DNA of 64,000 nt from NCBI GenBank assembly GCA_963734065.1, contig CAVTFN010000003.1, forward strand, positions 1,426,001-1,490,000, given 5' to 3'. A program made the position numbers and the translations under genes. Origin of the DNA: DATBLE01 sp963734065 (GTDB lineage: Bacteria > Actinomycetota > Thermoleophilia > Gaiellales > Gaiellaceae). The notes under the pieces were generated by a model that saw only the letters and a list, made by a program, of their open reading frames with translations, was not told the DNA's origin and ran no database searches. Below are positions 34,399 to 43,195 of the stretch, piece by piece. Position 1 is the first letter of the stretch. The number at the start of each line of letters is the position of its first letter.

Positions 34399-35377
34399 CG
34401 GTGCGCTCCACCGTCTTCCGGATCGCCTCCAGCACGTCGACGGCGTCGGGGACGACGAAGTTCTCCATCACGGGTGCGAACGGGATCGGCGTGAACTTGG
34501 AGCCGACCCGCTCGATCGGCGCGTCGAGCCAGTCGAACGCCTGGTGCTGGACGACCGCCGCGACCTCGGCGCCGTAACCCCCGCGGACGACCGCCTCGTG
34601 CGCGACCACGCACCGGTTCGTCTTCTTCACCGAGGAGACGAGCGCCTCCTCGTCCAGCGGCTGGAGCGTGCGCGGGTCGACCACCTCGACCGAGACGCCT
34701 TCCTTCTCCGCCTCGGCGGCCGCGGCCAGCGACTCGTGGACGAGCCGGCCCGTGGCGATCACCGTCACGTCCTCGCCCTCGCGGTGCACCCGCGCCTGCC
34801 CGAGCGGGATCGGCTCGAGCTCGTCGGCGACCGCTTCCTTCAGGGGGTAGAGCATCCGGTGCTCGAAGAAGAGCACGGGGTTGTCGTCGTAGATCGACGA
34901 CCAGAGGAGGCCGCGCACGTCCGACGGCGTCGAGGCGAAGACGACCTTGAGCCCCGGCACGTGGACGAACCAGGCCTCGACCTGCTGCGCGTGCTGCGCG
35001 CCCGGCGACCAGCCCGCTCCGCCCTGCGTCCGGATCGTCAGCGGTACCTTCACCTGGCCGCCCGACATGTACCGGTGCTTGGCCGCCTGGTTGACGATCT
35101 GCTCCATGGCGAGGGTGGTGAAGTCCTCGTACATGATCTCGACGATCGGGCGCATGCCCTGCATCGCGGCGCCGATCCCGGCACCGACGAGCGCCATCTC
35201 GGAGATCGGCGTGTTGCGCACCCGGTCGGGCCCGAACTCGGCCAGCATCCCCTGGGTCACGCCCATCGAGCCGCCCATCTCGGCGATGTCCTCGCCCATG
35301 ATGAAGACGTCGTCGTCCTCGCGCATCGCGCGGGAGAGGGCGTCGCGGACGGCCTCGCGGTAGGTCAGCTCGGGCAT
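34391..35377 (-). CDS. 2-oxoacid dehydrogenase E1 component, beta subunit
   Basis: 328 residues from ATG 35377. Transketolase pyrimidine-binding and C-terminal domains of the E1-beta family: FIMGEDIAEMGGSMGVTQGM, NTPISEMALVGAGIGAAMQG with the conserved Glu, HAQQVEAWFVHVPGLKVV, and PIERVGSKFTPIPF near the end. Forms the alpha2-beta2 heterotetramer with the product of the overlapping upstream gene. Confidence 0.94.
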   Translation of the reverse strand: MPELTYREAVRDALSRAMREDDDVFIMGEDIAEMGGSMGVTQGMLAEFGPDRVRNTPISEMALVGAGIGAAMQGMRPIVEIMYEDFTTLAMEQIVNQAAKHRYMSGGQVKVPLTIRTQGGAGWSPGAQHAQQVEAWFVHVPGLKVVFASTPSDVRGLLWSSIYDDNPVLFFEHRMLYPLKEAVADELEPIPLGQARVHREGEDVTVIATGRLVHESLAAAAEAEKEGVSVEVVDPRTLQPLDEEALVSSVKKTNRCVVAHEAVVRGGYGAEVAAVVQHQAFDWLDAPIERVGSKFTPIPFAPVMENFVVPDAVDVLEAIRKTVERTGG

Positions 35378-36351
35378 CAGGCGTAGACGTTCTTCAACGC
35401 GTCTTCCGGCTTCGGGTCGGTGCCCGCCTTCGCGAAGGCGACCGCTCCCTCTGCCACCTCGAGCGCCTCCGCGTCCATCGCCGCGAACTCGTCGTCCGGG
35501 ATGCCGAGCCGCTCGCGCAGCTTCGTGATCGGATCCTGCGTCTCGCGCAGCTCGGCGAGCTCGCCCTTCGGACGGTAGACCTGCGCGTCGCCGACGAAGT
35601 GGCCGACGAGCCGGTACGTCTCGCAGACGAGGAAGACCGGGCCCTTCCCGCTCCGCGCGTAGTCGAGCGCGCGCCTGGCCGCCTTGAACACCGCCTCGAC
35701 GTCCTGGCCGTCGACCTTGTTCGAGTGCATGCCGTACGCGACCGCCCGCTTCTCGAGGTCGGAGATCGGCAGCTGCTGCTTGGCCGGCGTCGACTCGGCC
35801 CAGTGGTTGTTCTCGAGGACGAAGACGGCGGGCACCTTCCACAGCGACGCGAGGTTGAGCGCCTCGTGGAACGTGCCGATGTTCGTGGCTCCGTCGCCGA
35901 AGAAGGCAACGGAGACCCGGGTCTCGCCGCGCAGCTTGAATGCCAGCGCTGCGCCGGTGATCGCGGGCAGGCCGCCGCCGACGACCGCGTTCGCGCCGAG
36001 GTTGCCGCGCTCCACGTCGTACAGGTGCATCGAGCCGCCGTAGCCGTGCGAGCAGCCCTCGATCTTCCCGTACAGCTCCGCCATCAGCTCGTTCGGATGC
36101 GTCCCGCGCGCGAGCGTGTGCGCGTGCGCGCGGTGCGTGGAGGCGAAGACATCGCCGTCCTCCATCGCCTGGCAGACGCCGACCGCGACCGCCTCCTGGC
36201 CGATCGCGACATGGAGGAAGCCCGGCAGCTCGCCGGCGCGGAACCGCTCCTCGACCTTCTCCTCGACGTGCCGGATGAGGAGCATCTCCCGGAGGAAGTC
36301 GCGCAGGCGTTCCTCGGAGAGCGCCCCCCGCTTGCTCTCGACCTTGACCAC
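35377..36351 (-). CDS. 2-oxoacid dehydrogenase E1 component, alpha subunit
   Basis: 324 residues. Thiamine diphosphate motif GDGATNIGTFHEALN...NN (about 160-190, ending LENNHWAEST). LLIRHVEEKVEERF and GFLHVAIGQEAVAVG open the fold; HRAHAHTLARG contains the His pair. The short form without a long N-terminal extension resembles acetoin dehydrogenase AcoA as much as pyruvate E1-alpha. First gene of the E1a-E1b-E2-VOC-GNAT-E3 operon. Confidence 0.93.
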   Translation of the reverse strand: MVKVESKRGALSEERLRDFLREMLLIRHVEEKVEERFRAGELPGFLHVAIGQEAVAVGVCQAMEDGDVFASTHRAHAHTLARGTHPNELMAELYGKIEGCSHGYGGSMHLYDVERGNLGANAVVGGGLPAITGAALAFKLRGETRVSVAFFGDGATNIGTFHEALNLASLWKVPAVFVLENNHWAESTPAKQQLPISDLEKRAVAYGMHSNKVDGQDVEAVFKAARRALDYARSGKGPVFLVCETYRLVGHFVGDAQVYRPKGELAELRETQDPITKLRERLGIPDDEFAAMDAEALEVAEGAVAFAKAGTDPKPEDALKNVYA

Positions 36352-36365
36352 TGTGACGTGAGTCT

Positions 36366-37046
36366 ATGCTGCGCGACGTGCCCGTCGTCTCGCTCGGTCG
36401 CCAGTGGCGGATCATCCAGGCGAAGCTGCCGGAGGACTGGGCGCACGCGCGGTTGGGGCTGACGCCGACGAACCCGCAACGGCTCGATCGCGCAGCCGCG
36501 CTGCTCGGCCCGCTCACCCCCGGGCGGGCCGGCGGAACGCTCAGATTCGAGGCTGGGCGCGGCGGGCACGAGAGCTCGCCGGCCGCCGTCACCCGCGCTC
36601 TCCGCCGCCTCGACCTCGAGCGCATCCGTGGAAAGCTCGAGCTGGTCGCCTCCGACGAGGTCGCTCCGACCGCCCGCCTGCGCGCCGCGCCGGCCCCGGG
36701 GGAGGTGCCGCTCGCCGAGTCCTGGGACGCCCTGGCCGCGAGCCTGCCCGGAGACTGGAGCGACCTCTACGCGCAGCTCGACCTGACCTCCAGCGACCAC
36801 CTGGACCCGGCGGCGCTGGCGCTCGCGCCGGTCAACCCGCTGCGCTATGGCCCCGCGAATGGCTTCCGCTTCCGGGTCGCCCGGTCGTTCGGCTACGGCG
36901 CCTCGCCGGGCATGACCCGAAGGTGCCTGGCCCGTCTCGACGAGCGCGGCATCGCCGGGACGCTGACGGTCCTGCGCGTACTGTCCGACAGCAATCCGGT
37001 CGGCACCCAGGGACCGGTCTGGTACGTCGGCGGCAAGGCCGTCTGA
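36366..37046 (+). CDS. Hypothetical protein made of two copies of one domain
   Basis: 226 residues, no family recognised. Two homologous units of about 95 residues, residues about 12-95 and about 118-208. Both show W, then LPxDW, LxLT, LDxAA, a P..P turn, RF, then SP, RxLxRLD, I.G.L at matching spacing (for example LPEDWAHARLGLTP and LPGDWSDLYAQLDLT). No signal peptide or membrane span. Diverges from E1-alpha 14 bases away, so it shares that promoter region. Confidence 0.7.
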   Translation: MLRDVPVVSLGRQWRIIQAKLPEDWAHARLGLTPTNPQRLDRAAALLGPLTPGRAGGTLRFEAGRGGHESSPAAVTRALRRLDLERIRGKLELVASDEVAPTARLRAAPAPGEVPLAESWDALAASLPGDWSDLYAQLDLTSSDHLDPAALALAPVNPLRYGPANGFRFRVARSFGYGASPGMTRRCLARLDERGIAGTLTVLRVLSDSNPVGTQGPVWYVGGKAV

Positions 37047-37101
37047 CCCGCCGCCCGGGCCGCGAGGTTTCGACCAACGAGGCTGCGGTAAGGTCTCCTG
37101 C

Positions 37102-37500
37102 GTGTCAGCAGTTCAGACAAAGCGCGGCCTCGTCGGGAACGCCAAGGAGATCGTCGGTCGCGCGAAGTCGGTGGCGCGTCTCCAGGCGCAGCTGGCCCAG
37201 CTCGAGATCAAGCAAAAGCTGGTCAAGATCGGGATCGGCGCCGGTCTCGCCGTCGTCGCGCTCATCCTCACGCTCTACGCGATCGGCTTCCTGTTCGCCG
37301 GGGCGGCGGCGGGGCTCGCCTACGTGGTGCCGTGGTGGGCAGCGCTGCTGATCGTCGGCGGCGTGCTCGTCCTGCTGACCGCCTTGCTGCTCTTCCTGGC
37401 CCTCCGCTCGATCCGCTCCGGCGCGCCCCCGGTCCCGGACGCGGCGATCGAGGAGGCCCGTCTGACCACCGAGACCGTGAGGGCGAGTGTCGCCGACTGA
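37102..37500 (+). CDS. Holin-X/DUF1469-like (YqjE-type) membrane protein
   Basis: 132 residues from GTG 37102. A basic amphipathic N-terminus (AKEIVGRAKSVARLQAQLAQLEIKQK, split here as two helices) and two membrane spans (about 45-72 and 78-102), then an acidic tail. This is the layout of the actinobacterial holin-X/DUF1469 family, whose real role is not lysis-proven. Overlaps the next small gene by 14 bases. Confidence 0.78.
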   Translation: MSAVQTKRGLVGNAKEIVGRAKSVARLQAQLAQLEIKQKLVKIGIGAGLAVVALILTLYAIGFLFAGAAAGLAYVVPWWAALLIVGGVLVLLTALLLFLALRSIRSGAPPVPDAAIEEARLTTETVRASVAD

Positions 37501-37672
37501 CTCAACCGACGAGCTGAGGAAGCAGATCGCAGCCGAGCGTGAGCAGCTCGTCGCCGCGACCAGCGAGCTGCGGGCCGAGGTCGACGAGCTGAAGCGGAAG
37601 GTGCCCAAGGTGGCCGCCGCCGTGATCGCCGCCGGCGCCCTGGTCGCGATCGTCCGTCGCGTTCTGCGCTGA
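37487..37672 (+). CDS. Small coiled-coil plus membrane-anchor protein (DUF3618-like)
   Basis: 61 residues from GTG 37487. A coiled-coil-like stretch (LRKQIAAEREQLVAATSELR, EVDELKRKV) and a C-terminal hydrophobic helix (AAAVIAAGALVAIVRRVLR). Its size and pattern match small proteins that commonly follow DUF1469 genes in actinobacteria. Translationally coupled to the preceding gene. Confidence 0.75.
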   Translation: MSPTDSTDELRKQIAAEREQLVAATSELRAEVDELKRKVPKVAAAVIAAGALVAIVRRVLR

Positions 37673-37677
37673 CGCGC

Positions 37678-38397
37678 CTAGCGGACGCGGACCGAGCCCT
37701 TGAGGCTCGTCGTCGCGTCGGAGCGGTATGCGTACAGGCCGCGCTTCAGCGTCAGCCGCCAGGTCGCGGTCGTCTTGCCCACCCTGGTCGTGGCACGGTT
37801 GACCCCCGGGCCGACCAGGTGGAAGTTGTCGGTGGCCGAGCGGTCGCTGACGCGGACGATCACCGCGCCGGCCTTGAGCGACGCGACCCGAAGCTTCGCG
37901 CCGGCGCGTGTGAGCGCGATCCGCTTGCCGGGCCCGACCGAGCCCGTCAGCTGCACCGGCTTGGCCGCCGGCGGCCTGGGCGCCGGGGGCGGCGGCGCGG
38001 TGCCGACGTTGAAGTTCCCGAACATCGTCGTGTGGTGCGGGTCGCACTGGAAGTGGTACGCGCCGGCGGTGAAGGTCACCGTCCAGCTGACCGTGCCCGT
38101 CCCCTCGACGTCGGTCGCCTGGTCGACACCCGGGCCGGTCAGGTGGAAGTTGTGCTGGTCGGACAGGTCCTGCACCTGGATCGTGTAGGTGCCGGGATCG
38201 AGCTGCTTGACCGGCGCGCCGGTCGAGTCGTTCAGCCTGATCGTGAACCCGGGGCCGACGACGCCCGTCAGGGTCTGGCTCTGCGCGCCGGCGCCGCCTG
38301 CCGAGCCGAGCACGGCGAGGACGGCGCCGGCGGCGAGCGCGACTCGGAACATCCCCATCGCCCGGTCGGTACGGAGGATCGCGCGGATCGGATTCAC
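37678..38397 (-). CDS. Secreted protein with two cupredoxin-like domains
   Basis: 239 residues from GTG 38397, which overlaps the pheT stop; ATG 38358 (MGMFRVALAAGAVLAVLGSA) gives a better signal peptide. Two copies of a beta-sandwich of about 95 residues: DQHNFHLTGPGVDQAT and TDNFHLVGPGVNRATT are equivalent. The first copy keeps a plausible copper site (HNFHL, then FQCDPHHTTM). The second has lost the Cys and last His (YAYRSDATTSL), so only one metal site is likely. A Pro-rich linker joins them. Confidence 0.82.
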   Translation of the reverse strand: MNPIRAILRTDRAMGMFRVALAAGAVLAVLGSAGGAGAQSQTLTGVVGPGFTIRLNDSTGAPVKQLDPGTYTIQVQDLSDQHNFHLTGPGVDQATDVEGTGTVSWTVTFTAGAYHFQCDPHHTTMFGNFNVGTAPPPPAPRPPAAKPVQLTGSVGPGKRIALTRAGAKLRVASLKAGAVIVRVSDRSATDNFHLVGPGVNRATTRVGKTTATWRLTLKRGLYAYRSDATTSLKGSVRVR

Positions 38398-40676
38398 CCG
38401 CCGCGCAGCTCGGCGCCGAACCGCTTCGAGAGCGCCTTCACGATCCGGCCCCGCAGGGCGGCCGCGTCCTCGTCGGAGAGCGTCCGCTCGGCCGACTGGA
38501 AGGTGACGGCGAAGGCGATCGACTTGCGCCCGGCCCCGACCTGCTCGCCGCGGTACACGTCGAACGGACGCATCTCACGGAGGTCCTGGCCGACCGCTTC
38601 GCACGCCGCGTCGACGAGCTCTCCCGCGCTCACTTCCTCGGGGACGGCAAACGCGAGATCCTCGCGCGCCGGGGGATAGCTGATCACGTCCTCGTAGGCG
38701 GGATCGCGAGCAGCCTCGAGCAGTGCGGCGAGGTCGAGCTCGAACACCCCCCACGCTCCGGGGAGAAGAGCGGGATGGAGCTCGCCGACCAGCCCGGCGC
38801 CCGTCGCGGCTGCCTTCCCCGGATGGAGCAGGTCGTCGACGGTCCGCTCGAACCGGGCGTCCACGCGCAGCGCCGTGTGGAGCGCCTCGACCACCCCCCG
38901 CACGCGGTTCCAGCCGCCCTCGACGATCGCCGCAACATGCCGCCGCTCGTCGGGCAACGCCTCGCCCGGCAGGTACACGTGCGCGAGCTCGAACAGGCCG
39001 ATCGCCCGCGCGCCGTGCTCGACGTTCCGGCGGACAGCGTCGAGGAGGCTCGGGAGCAGGCGGGTGCGAAGGACGGCGAGCTCGACCGAGATCGGCTCCG
39101 ACAGGTGCCACGCGTTCGGGTCGAGGTCGTCCGGCCTCAGCGACGGGGTGTAGGTCTCGGCGAGCCCGAGCCCGGCCAGGACGTCCTCGACCCTGCGCGA
39201 GAGCCGCTGGAGCGGTGTCAGCGAGCCGAACATCGCCCGCCGCTCGGGCAGCGTGAACGGAACCTCGTCCATCCGGAAGCGGGCGACCTCCTCGACCACG
39301 TCGATCTCGCGCACGACATCGCGTGCACGCCACGTCGGCGCCGCCACCTCGTCACCGCGCTTCTCGAAGCCGAGCCGGCCGAGGATCGCCAGCTGCTCGG
39401 AGGATGCGGTCTCGAGGCCGATTACCTCGTCTGCGCGCTGCGGCCGGTAGGGGATCACGGGTCGCTCCGCGAGGTCGCCCTGGACGTCGTCGTGACCTAC
39501 CCAGCGGGCGCCGGCGGTCTCGACGATCAGCTGCGTGGCCAGGACGGCCGCGGGCCCCGCGAGGTGGGGATCCACACCTTTCTCCCACCGGTTCGAGCCC
39601 TCCGTCCGGAGGCGCAGCCGCTCGGAGCTCCGGAAGATCCCGGTCGGCTCGAAGTTCGCCGCCTCCAGCAGTACGGTGCTGGTCGAGTCGCCGATCTCCG
39701 TCTCCTCGCCGCCCATGATCCCGGCGAGCGCGACCGCCCGCCCGGCGTCGGCGATCACGAGGTCGCCTGGCTCGAGCGTGCGGTCGACACCGTCCAGCGT
39801 CCTCAGCTTCTCGCCCGTCGTCGCACGCCGGACAACGATCCGGCCGCCTTCCAGGCGGTCGAAGTCGAAGGCGTGGAGGGGGTTGCCGAGGGTGGCCATC
39901 ACGTAGTTCGTCACGTCGACGACGTTCGAGATCGGTCGCATCCCCGCGGCCGCCAGCCGGGCCTTCAGCCAGAGCGGCGAGGGGCCGACCTTCACGTCGC
40001 GGAAGAGCCGTCCGACGTACCGCGGGCACCCTTCGAGGTCGTCGATCGCGATGTCGACCTGCTCGTCCCCGTCGCTTGTGGGCTCGACTCCGGGGAACGG
40101 CGCAAGCTCGAGCTCGTACAGGGCCGCGACCTCCCGGGCGATGCCGAAAACCGAGAGCAGGTCGGGGCGGTTGCCGGTCGGCTCGACGAGCAGCACGTCG
40201 TCGTACAGGGGAAGGACGTCATGGAGGGGTGTCCCGGGCTCGCTCTCGGGGAGCACCATGATTCCCGAGTGGTCGGGGCCGAGCTCGACCTCGTCCTCCG
40301 CGAGGATCATCCCGTCCGAGAGCTCGCCGCGCACCTTGCGGCGCTCCAGCTCGAGCCCGTTCGGCAGCACGGCACCGGGCAGGGCGACGGCGACCGTCGC
40401 GCCGGCGCCGAAGTTCCAGGCGCCGCAGACGATCTGGCGCGGCTCCGCCTCGCCGACGTCGACCCGGCAGAGCTGGAGCCGGTCGGCGTTGGGGTGCTTG
40501 GCCGCCTCGACGACCCTGCCGACGAGGAAGCGGCCGAGGTTCCCGTCGGTGTCCTGTACGCCGCGGCGCTCGATTCCCTCGACCTCCGCGGCCGAGATCG
40601 AGAGCCGGGAGGCCAGATCCTCGAGCGGCATCTCGAGCGCGACGTAGTCGGCGAGCCAGGAGACCGGGACGCGCAT
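38394..40676 (-). CDS. pheT: Phenylalanyl-tRNA synthetase beta subunit
   Basis: 760 residues from ATG 40676. tRNA-binding EMAP-like domain about 40-150 (HPNADRLQLCRVDVG), B3/B4 editing region, B5 domain, synthetase-like core (VVREIDVVEEVARF) and the anticodon-binding FDX-ACB domain at the C-terminus (YPPAREDLAFAVPEEVSAGE). Bacterial-type PheT, usual length about 800. Its start overlaps the pheS stop. Confidence 0.96.
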   Translation of the reverse strand: MRVPVSWLADYVALEMPLEDLASRLSISAAEVEGIERRGVQDTDGNLGRFLVGRVVEAAKHPNADRLQLCRVDVGEAEPRQIVCGAWNFGAGATVAVALPGAVLPNGLELERRKVRGELSDGMILAEDEVELGPDHSGIMVLPESEPGTPLHDVLPLYDDVLLVEPTGNRPDLLSVFGIAREVAALYELELAPFPGVEPTSDGDEQVDIAIDDLEGCPRYVGRLFRDVKVGPSPLWLKARLAAAGMRPISNVVDVTNYVMATLGNPLHAFDFDRLEGGRIVVRRATTGEKLRTLDGVDRTLEPGDLVIADAGRAVALAGIMGGEETEIGDSTSTVLLEAANFEPTGIFRSSERLRLRTEGSNRWEKGVDPHLAGPAAVLATQLIVETAGARWVGHDDVQGDLAERPVIPYRPQRADEVIGLETASSEQLAILGRLGFEKRGDEVAAPTWRARDVVREIDVVEEVARFRMDEVPFTLPERRAMFGSLTPLQRLSRRVEDVLAGLGLAETYTPSLRPDDLDPNAWHLSEPISVELAVLRTRLLPSLLDAVRRNVEHGARAIGLFELAHVYLPGEALPDERRHVAAIVEGGWNRVRGVVEALHTALRVDARFERTVDDLLHPGKAAATGAGLVGELHPALLPGAWGVFELDLAALLEAARDPAYEDVISYPPAREDLAFAVPEEVSAGELVDAACEAVGQDLREMRPFDVYRGEQVGAGRKSIAFAVTFQSAERTLSDEDAAALRGRIVKALSKRFGAELRGG

Positions 40677-41671
40677 CAGAACTGCGTCAGGACGCGGAGG
40701 TCGCCGTCCCAGAGCGGCCGGATGTCCGGGAAGTCGTACTCGAGCTGCGCGACGCGCTCGATCCCGCACCCGAAGGCGAACCCGGACCAGACGTCCGGGT
40801 CGACGCCGACGTTCGCGAAGACGCGCGGGTCGACCATGCCCGAGCCGCCCATCTCGATCCAGCCGGAGTACCGGCAGGTGCGACAACCGGCGCCGTTGCA
40901 GATCCCGCAGGAGACGTCCGGCTCCATCGACGGCTCGGTGAACGGGAAGTAGTGCGTCCTGAACCGGACCCGCCGGTCCGGGCCGAAGATCGCGCGCATC
41001 ACGTGCAGGAGCGTTCCTTTCAGGTCGGCGAGGGCCAGGCCCCGGTCGACGGCCAGGCCCTCGAACTGGTGGAAGATCGGGTAGTGGGTCGCGTCGATCG
41101 CGTCGCGGCGGTAGCAGCGGCCGATCGAGACCATGTAGATCGGCGGCTCGCGCTCCTCCAGCGCGTGGATCTGCGATGGCGACGTCTCCGTACGCAGCAA
41201 CCGCTCGTCGTCGAAGAAGAACGTCGCCCTCGGCGACCGGGCGGGATGCCACGGGTCGAAGGCGAGCTTGTCGAAGTTGTATTCGACCGTCTCCACCTCG
41301 CGGTCGTCGCGCACCTCGTAGCCCAGGCCGACGAAGGCGTCCTCGATCTGACGACGGGTCTGGGTGATCGGATGCAGGTGGCCGAGGGGGAGCTCGTCGC
41401 CGGGGAGGGTGACGTCGACGGCGTCCTCGGAGAGGGCCCGCTCGAGCTCTGCGCGCCCGAGCCCCTCGCGCCGCTCCGCGACGGCGGCCTCGAGAGTGTC
41501 TCGAACGCCGTTCAAGGCGATCCCCGACTCCCGGTCGCGCACGGCGCGCAGTGCCTGCGCGAGTTCGCTCTTCCGGCCGAGGTAGCGGACGCGCGCCTCC
41601 TCCAGGTCGGCGGCGGTCGAGGCGCCGGAGATCGCCGCCAGCGCTTCGGTCTGGAGGGAGCTCGCGTCCAT
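40676..41671 (-). CDS. pheS: Phenylalanyl-tRNA synthetase alpha subunit
   Basis: 331 residues. Coiled-coil N-terminal arm (about 1-85), then class II core: motif 2 FHQFEGLAVDRG, GCGIERVAQLEYDFPDIRPLW is present in parts as GCGIERVAQL and DIRPLW (motif 3), and the Phe pocket around FRTHYFPFTEPSMEPD. A Cys cluster in CGICNGAGCRTC could bind zinc. No tRNA-Phe-sensing leader was recognised upstream. Confidence 0.96.
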   Translation of the reverse strand: MDASSLQTEALAAISGASTAADLEEARVRYLGRKSELAQALRAVRDRESGIALNGVRDTLEAAVAERREGLGRAELERALSEDAVDVTLPGDELPLGHLHPITQTRRQIEDAFVGLGYEVRDDREVETVEYNFDKLAFDPWHPARSPRATFFFDDERLLRTETSPSQIHALEEREPPIYMVSIGRCYRRDAIDATHYPIFHQFEGLAVDRGLALADLKGTLLHVMRAIFGPDRRVRFRTHYFPFTEPSMEPDVSCGICNGAGCRTCRYSGWIEMGGSGMVDPRVFANVGVDPDVWSGFAFGCGIERVAQLEYDFPDIRPLWDGDLRVLTQF

Positions 41672-41753
41672 CGGCCGACTGTACCGCGTGGTCGCTCGCG
41701 GCGGCTTCGCCGCCTTGGCCGTGGCTGCCGCGGGGCGATGTCACACTGCTGCG

Positions 41754-42512
41754 GTGCGTGAGCTCGTCGAGACGCCCGAGTCGAACGAGTACGACCGGAT
41801 CGCGACGCTGTACGACCCGTGGAGCCGGAGCGTCGTCGAGGACGTCGCCTTCTACGTGGAGGAAGCGCGCAAGGCCGCAGGCCGCGCCGGTGTCGCCCCG
41901 GAGACGCCCGTCGTCGAGCTCGGCGTCGGCACGGGACGGATCGCGGTGCCCGTCGCCGCCGCCGGCATCCCCGTGATCGGCGTCGACCGCTCGGAGGGCA
42001 TGCTCGACGTCTGCCGCCGCCGGGCGGAGGCGGCCGGCGTCGCCGACCGGGTCGACCTGCGCCCGGGAGACTTCCGTCGCCCGCCCGTCGCCGAGCGCGT
42101 CGCGCTGGTCATGTGCCCCTTCCGCGCGTACCTGCACCTGCCCGACGACGACGTGGAGCGCCTGGCCGCCCTGCGCGCCGCCCGCGAGCTGCTCGTGCCC
42201 GGCGGCCTGCTCGCGTTCGATGTCTTCGCTCCCTCCCCCGACGACGTCGAGGAGACGCAAGGCCGGTGGATCGAGCGAGAGCCGGGCATCTGGGAGCGGG
42301 CAACCTGGGACGAGGAGGCGCGCCGGCTGACGCTCGACGTCCGCGGCCCGGACGCCGAGACGACGCTCGGTCTGACGTGGCTCCCGACCGCCGAGTGGCG
42401 CCGGCTCCTGACGCGCGCAGGGTTCGAGATCGAGGCCTGCTACGGCTGGTTCGACCGCCGCCCGTACACCGGCGGCGAGGACTCGGTCTGGCTCGCGCGC
42501 CGACGACGATGA
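41754..42512 (+). CDS. Class I SAM-dependent methyltransferase
   Basis: 252 residues from GTG 41754; an earlier in-frame GTG at 41688 would start within the pheS promoter zone. SAM-binding motif I VVELGVGTGRIAVPVAAAG (about 46-64), acidic loop GVDRSEGMLDVC and DLRPGDFRRPP follow. Substrate unknown. Divergent from pheS by 82 bases. Confidence 0.84.
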   Translation: MRELVETPESNEYDRIATLYDPWSRSVVEDVAFYVEEARKAAGRAGVAPETPVVELGVGTGRIAVPVAAAGIPVIGVDRSEGMLDVCRRRAEAAGVADRVDLRPGDFRRPPVAERVALVMCPFRAYLHLPDDDVERLAALRAARELLVPGGLLAFDVFAPSPDDVEETQGRWIEREPGIWERATWDEEARRLTLDVRGPDAETTLGLTWLPTAEWRRLLTRAGFEIEACYGWFDRRPYTGGEDSVWLARRRR

Positions 42513-42552
42513 GCGCCTGCCCACGGTTCCGTTTGCGGTGTAGGCTGGAACC

Positions 42553-43188
42553 GTGATCTGGGTCGTCATCGTCGTCGTCGCGATCGTCGTCCTGCTGCTC
42601 CTGTTCCTGGTCGGGATGTTCAACAAGCTCGTCCGGCTGCGGAACCGTGCGGAGAACGCCTGGGCGCAGGTCGACGTGCAGCTCCGCAAGCGCTACGACC
42701 TGATCCCGAACCTGGTCGAGACGGTCAAGGGCTACGCCGCCCACGAGCGCGGGACGTTCGAGGCGGTCACGAACGCCCGCACCGCCGCGCAGCAGGCGCA
42801 GGGGGTCGCGCAGCAGGCCGAGGCCGAGAACATGCTCACCGCCGCCATCGGCCGGCTCTTCGCGGTCGCGGAGGCGTACCCGCAGCTGCGCGCGACCGAG
42901 AACTTCCAGCAGCTGCAGGCGCAGCTCTCGGATGTCGAACAGAACATCGCCGTCTCGCGCCAGGTCTACAACGACACGGTCCTGAGCTACGACAACGCGC
43001 TCGAGACCGTGCCGACGAACGTCATCGCGGGCATCTTCCACTTCAACCCGCGCGAGTACTTCCAGACCGAGGACGCCACCCGGGCGGCGCCGCAGGTCTC
43101 CTTCGCCGACGCGCCCCAGCCGCCTCCCGAAGCGACACCGCCTCCGGCGGAGACGCCGGCGCCCACGCCGCCCGCCCAGACGAGCTAG
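42553..43188 (+). CDS. lemA: LemA family protein
   Basis: 211 residues from GTG 42553. N-terminal membrane anchor (IWVVIVVVAIVVLLLLFLVG), then the LemA helical bundle: RLRNRAENAWAQVDVQLRKR, YDLIPNLVETVKGYAAHE and SRQVYNDTVLSYDNALETVP. A Pro/Ala-rich tail follows from about 180. LemA proteins are often paired with DUF2207 or DUF2167-like membrane proteins, as here, 7 bases downstream. Function in the envelope is not settled. Confidence 0.92.
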   Translation: MIWVVIVVVAIVVLLLLFLVGMFNKLVRLRNRAENAWAQVDVQLRKRYDLIPNLVETVKGYAAHERGTFEAVTNARTAAQQAQGVAQQAEAENMLTAAIGRLFAVAEAYPQLRATENFQQLQAQLSDVEQNIAVSRQVYNDTVLSYDNALETVPTNVIAGIFHFNPREYFQTEDATRAAPQVSFADAPQPPPEATPPPAETPAPTPPAQTS

Positions 43189-43195
43189 TCGCCGC

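Noticed and set aside
33181..36351. Assignment of the dehydrogenase operon as acetoin dehydrogenase
   Set aside because: E1-alpha is AcoA-like in length, but no acetoin-specific regulator or acoX-like gene is present; pyruvate or branched-chain substrates are equally possible.
40677..42689. Upstream extension of the pheT frame through pheS and beyond
   Set aside because: The frame is open by chance through pheS; pheT's canonical N-terminus MRVPVSWLADYV begins at 40676.
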